From an archaeon (lineage in GTDB: Archaea > Asgardarchaeota > Hermodarchaeia > Hermodarchaeales > Hermodarchaeaceae), in contig JABXGX010000272.1 of assembly GCA_016550405.1 (NCBI GenBank), forward strand, positions 1 through 5,339: a DNA stretch of 5,339 nt, given 5' to 3'. Made by a program: the position numbers and the translations under genes. The notes beneath the pieces are model-generated. The model had not been told where the DNA came from. It ran no database searches and worked only from the letters and a program-made list of their open reading frames with translations. Position 1 is the stretch's first letter, and the number at the start of each line of letters is the position of its first letter. This document shows, one piece after another, positions 5,255 to 5,339 of the stretch.

Positions 5255-5339
5255 TGGCGCCCGTTCCGGGATTCGAACCCGAGTCCTAGGAGATCCGTAG
5301 ATCAATGAAGCATCATCGACCGTTGACAGTCCCAGATGA
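5255..5339 (-). tRNA. tRNA-Asp (anticodon GUC), intron-containing, 5' part beyond the window
   Basis: Read on the minus strand, the window holds nucleotides 22-76. The anticodon stem TGGGA (27-31) pairs with TCCTA (39-43) through one G-U pair. The spliced loop is CUGUCAC with anticodon GUC at 5325-5327 and C38, typical of tRNA-Asp. The variable loop is GGAC. The T arm is TCGGG-TTCGAAT-CCCGG. The 3' acceptor strand AACGGGC is followed by G73, the aspartate discriminator, and an encoded CCA at 5255-5257. The acceptor 5' strand and most of the D arm lie past base 5339; the acceptor should begin close to GCCCGTT. A 31-nt intron interrupts the gene between 37 and 38. The rest matches the archaeal tRNA-Asp pattern. 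Confidence 0.95.
5293..5323 (-). other. tRNA-Asp intron (31 nt) with bulge-helix-bulge splice motif at 37/38
   Basis: The exon bases CUGU (32-35) pair with ACGG near the intron 3' end (C-G, U-G, G-C, U-A), giving the central 4-bp helix. It is flanked by 3-nt bulges CA|A on the 5' side and AU|C on the 3' side, each cut after the second base as archaeal tRNA endonuclease (EndA) requires. The rest of the intron forms a 9-bp hairpin with a UGCU loop, separated from the 5' bulge by one C-U mismatch. Removing these 31 nt restores a normal 7-nt anticodon loop. Confidence 0.9.

Noticed and set aside
1..5339. CRISPR array, transposase or integrase
   Set aside because: No regularly spaced short repeats and no transposase- or recombinase-like frame was seen on either strand; the only long repeats are the two protein modules.

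Overview
The window reads as archaeal chromosomal DNA. The strongest evidence is a minus-strand tRNA-Asp(GUC) gene at the right edge. It has an archaeal-style sequence, an encoded CCA end, and a 31-nt intron at position 37/38 that folds into a bulge-helix-bulge splice structure. Shine-Dalgarno-like sites, TTG starts, T-rich 3' ends and a very large secreted beta-rich protein would suit a mesophilic archaeon, for example an Asgard lineage such as Thorarchaeota or Lokiarchaeota. That lineage guess is inference from style, not a sequence match.

Layout from left to right. (1) Positions 1-525, plus strand: the 3' part of a Nudix hydrolase gene whose true start lies left of the window. (2) Positions 522-1084, minus strand: a zone of gene decay with two remnants in tandem. 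The first is a GNAT acetyltransferase-like sequence with an in-frame TGA and no C-terminal half. The second is an N-terminal piece of a DUF2284-type cysteine-rich putative metal-binding protein, whose end meets the end of the Nudix gene. (3) Positions 1085-1314: intergenic DNA with a perfect 11-bp hairpin that is probably the transcript end of the large gene. (4) Positions 1315-4683, minus strand: a 1122-residue exported protein with a signal peptide, two tandem copies of a roughly 222-residue module, two further beta-rich modules, a Gly/Ala-rich hydrophobic segment and a small Cys-containing C-terminal domain. (5) Positions 4684-4949: its upstream region, with a weak TATA-like element and two inverted repeats. 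(6) Positions 4950-5174, minus strand: a 74-residue protein with two membrane segments, started at TTG behind a strong GGAGG. (7) Positions 5255-5339, minus strand: the intron-containing tRNA-Asp, followed by a T-rich terminator.

Nothing ties these genes into one pathway. The Nudix gene is convergent with everything else. The large secreted protein appears to be its own transcription unit, and the small membrane protein lies upstream of it on the same strand across a 266-nt gap. The most notable points are the split tRNA, the internally duplicated exported protein of unknown role, and the two-gene decay zone.
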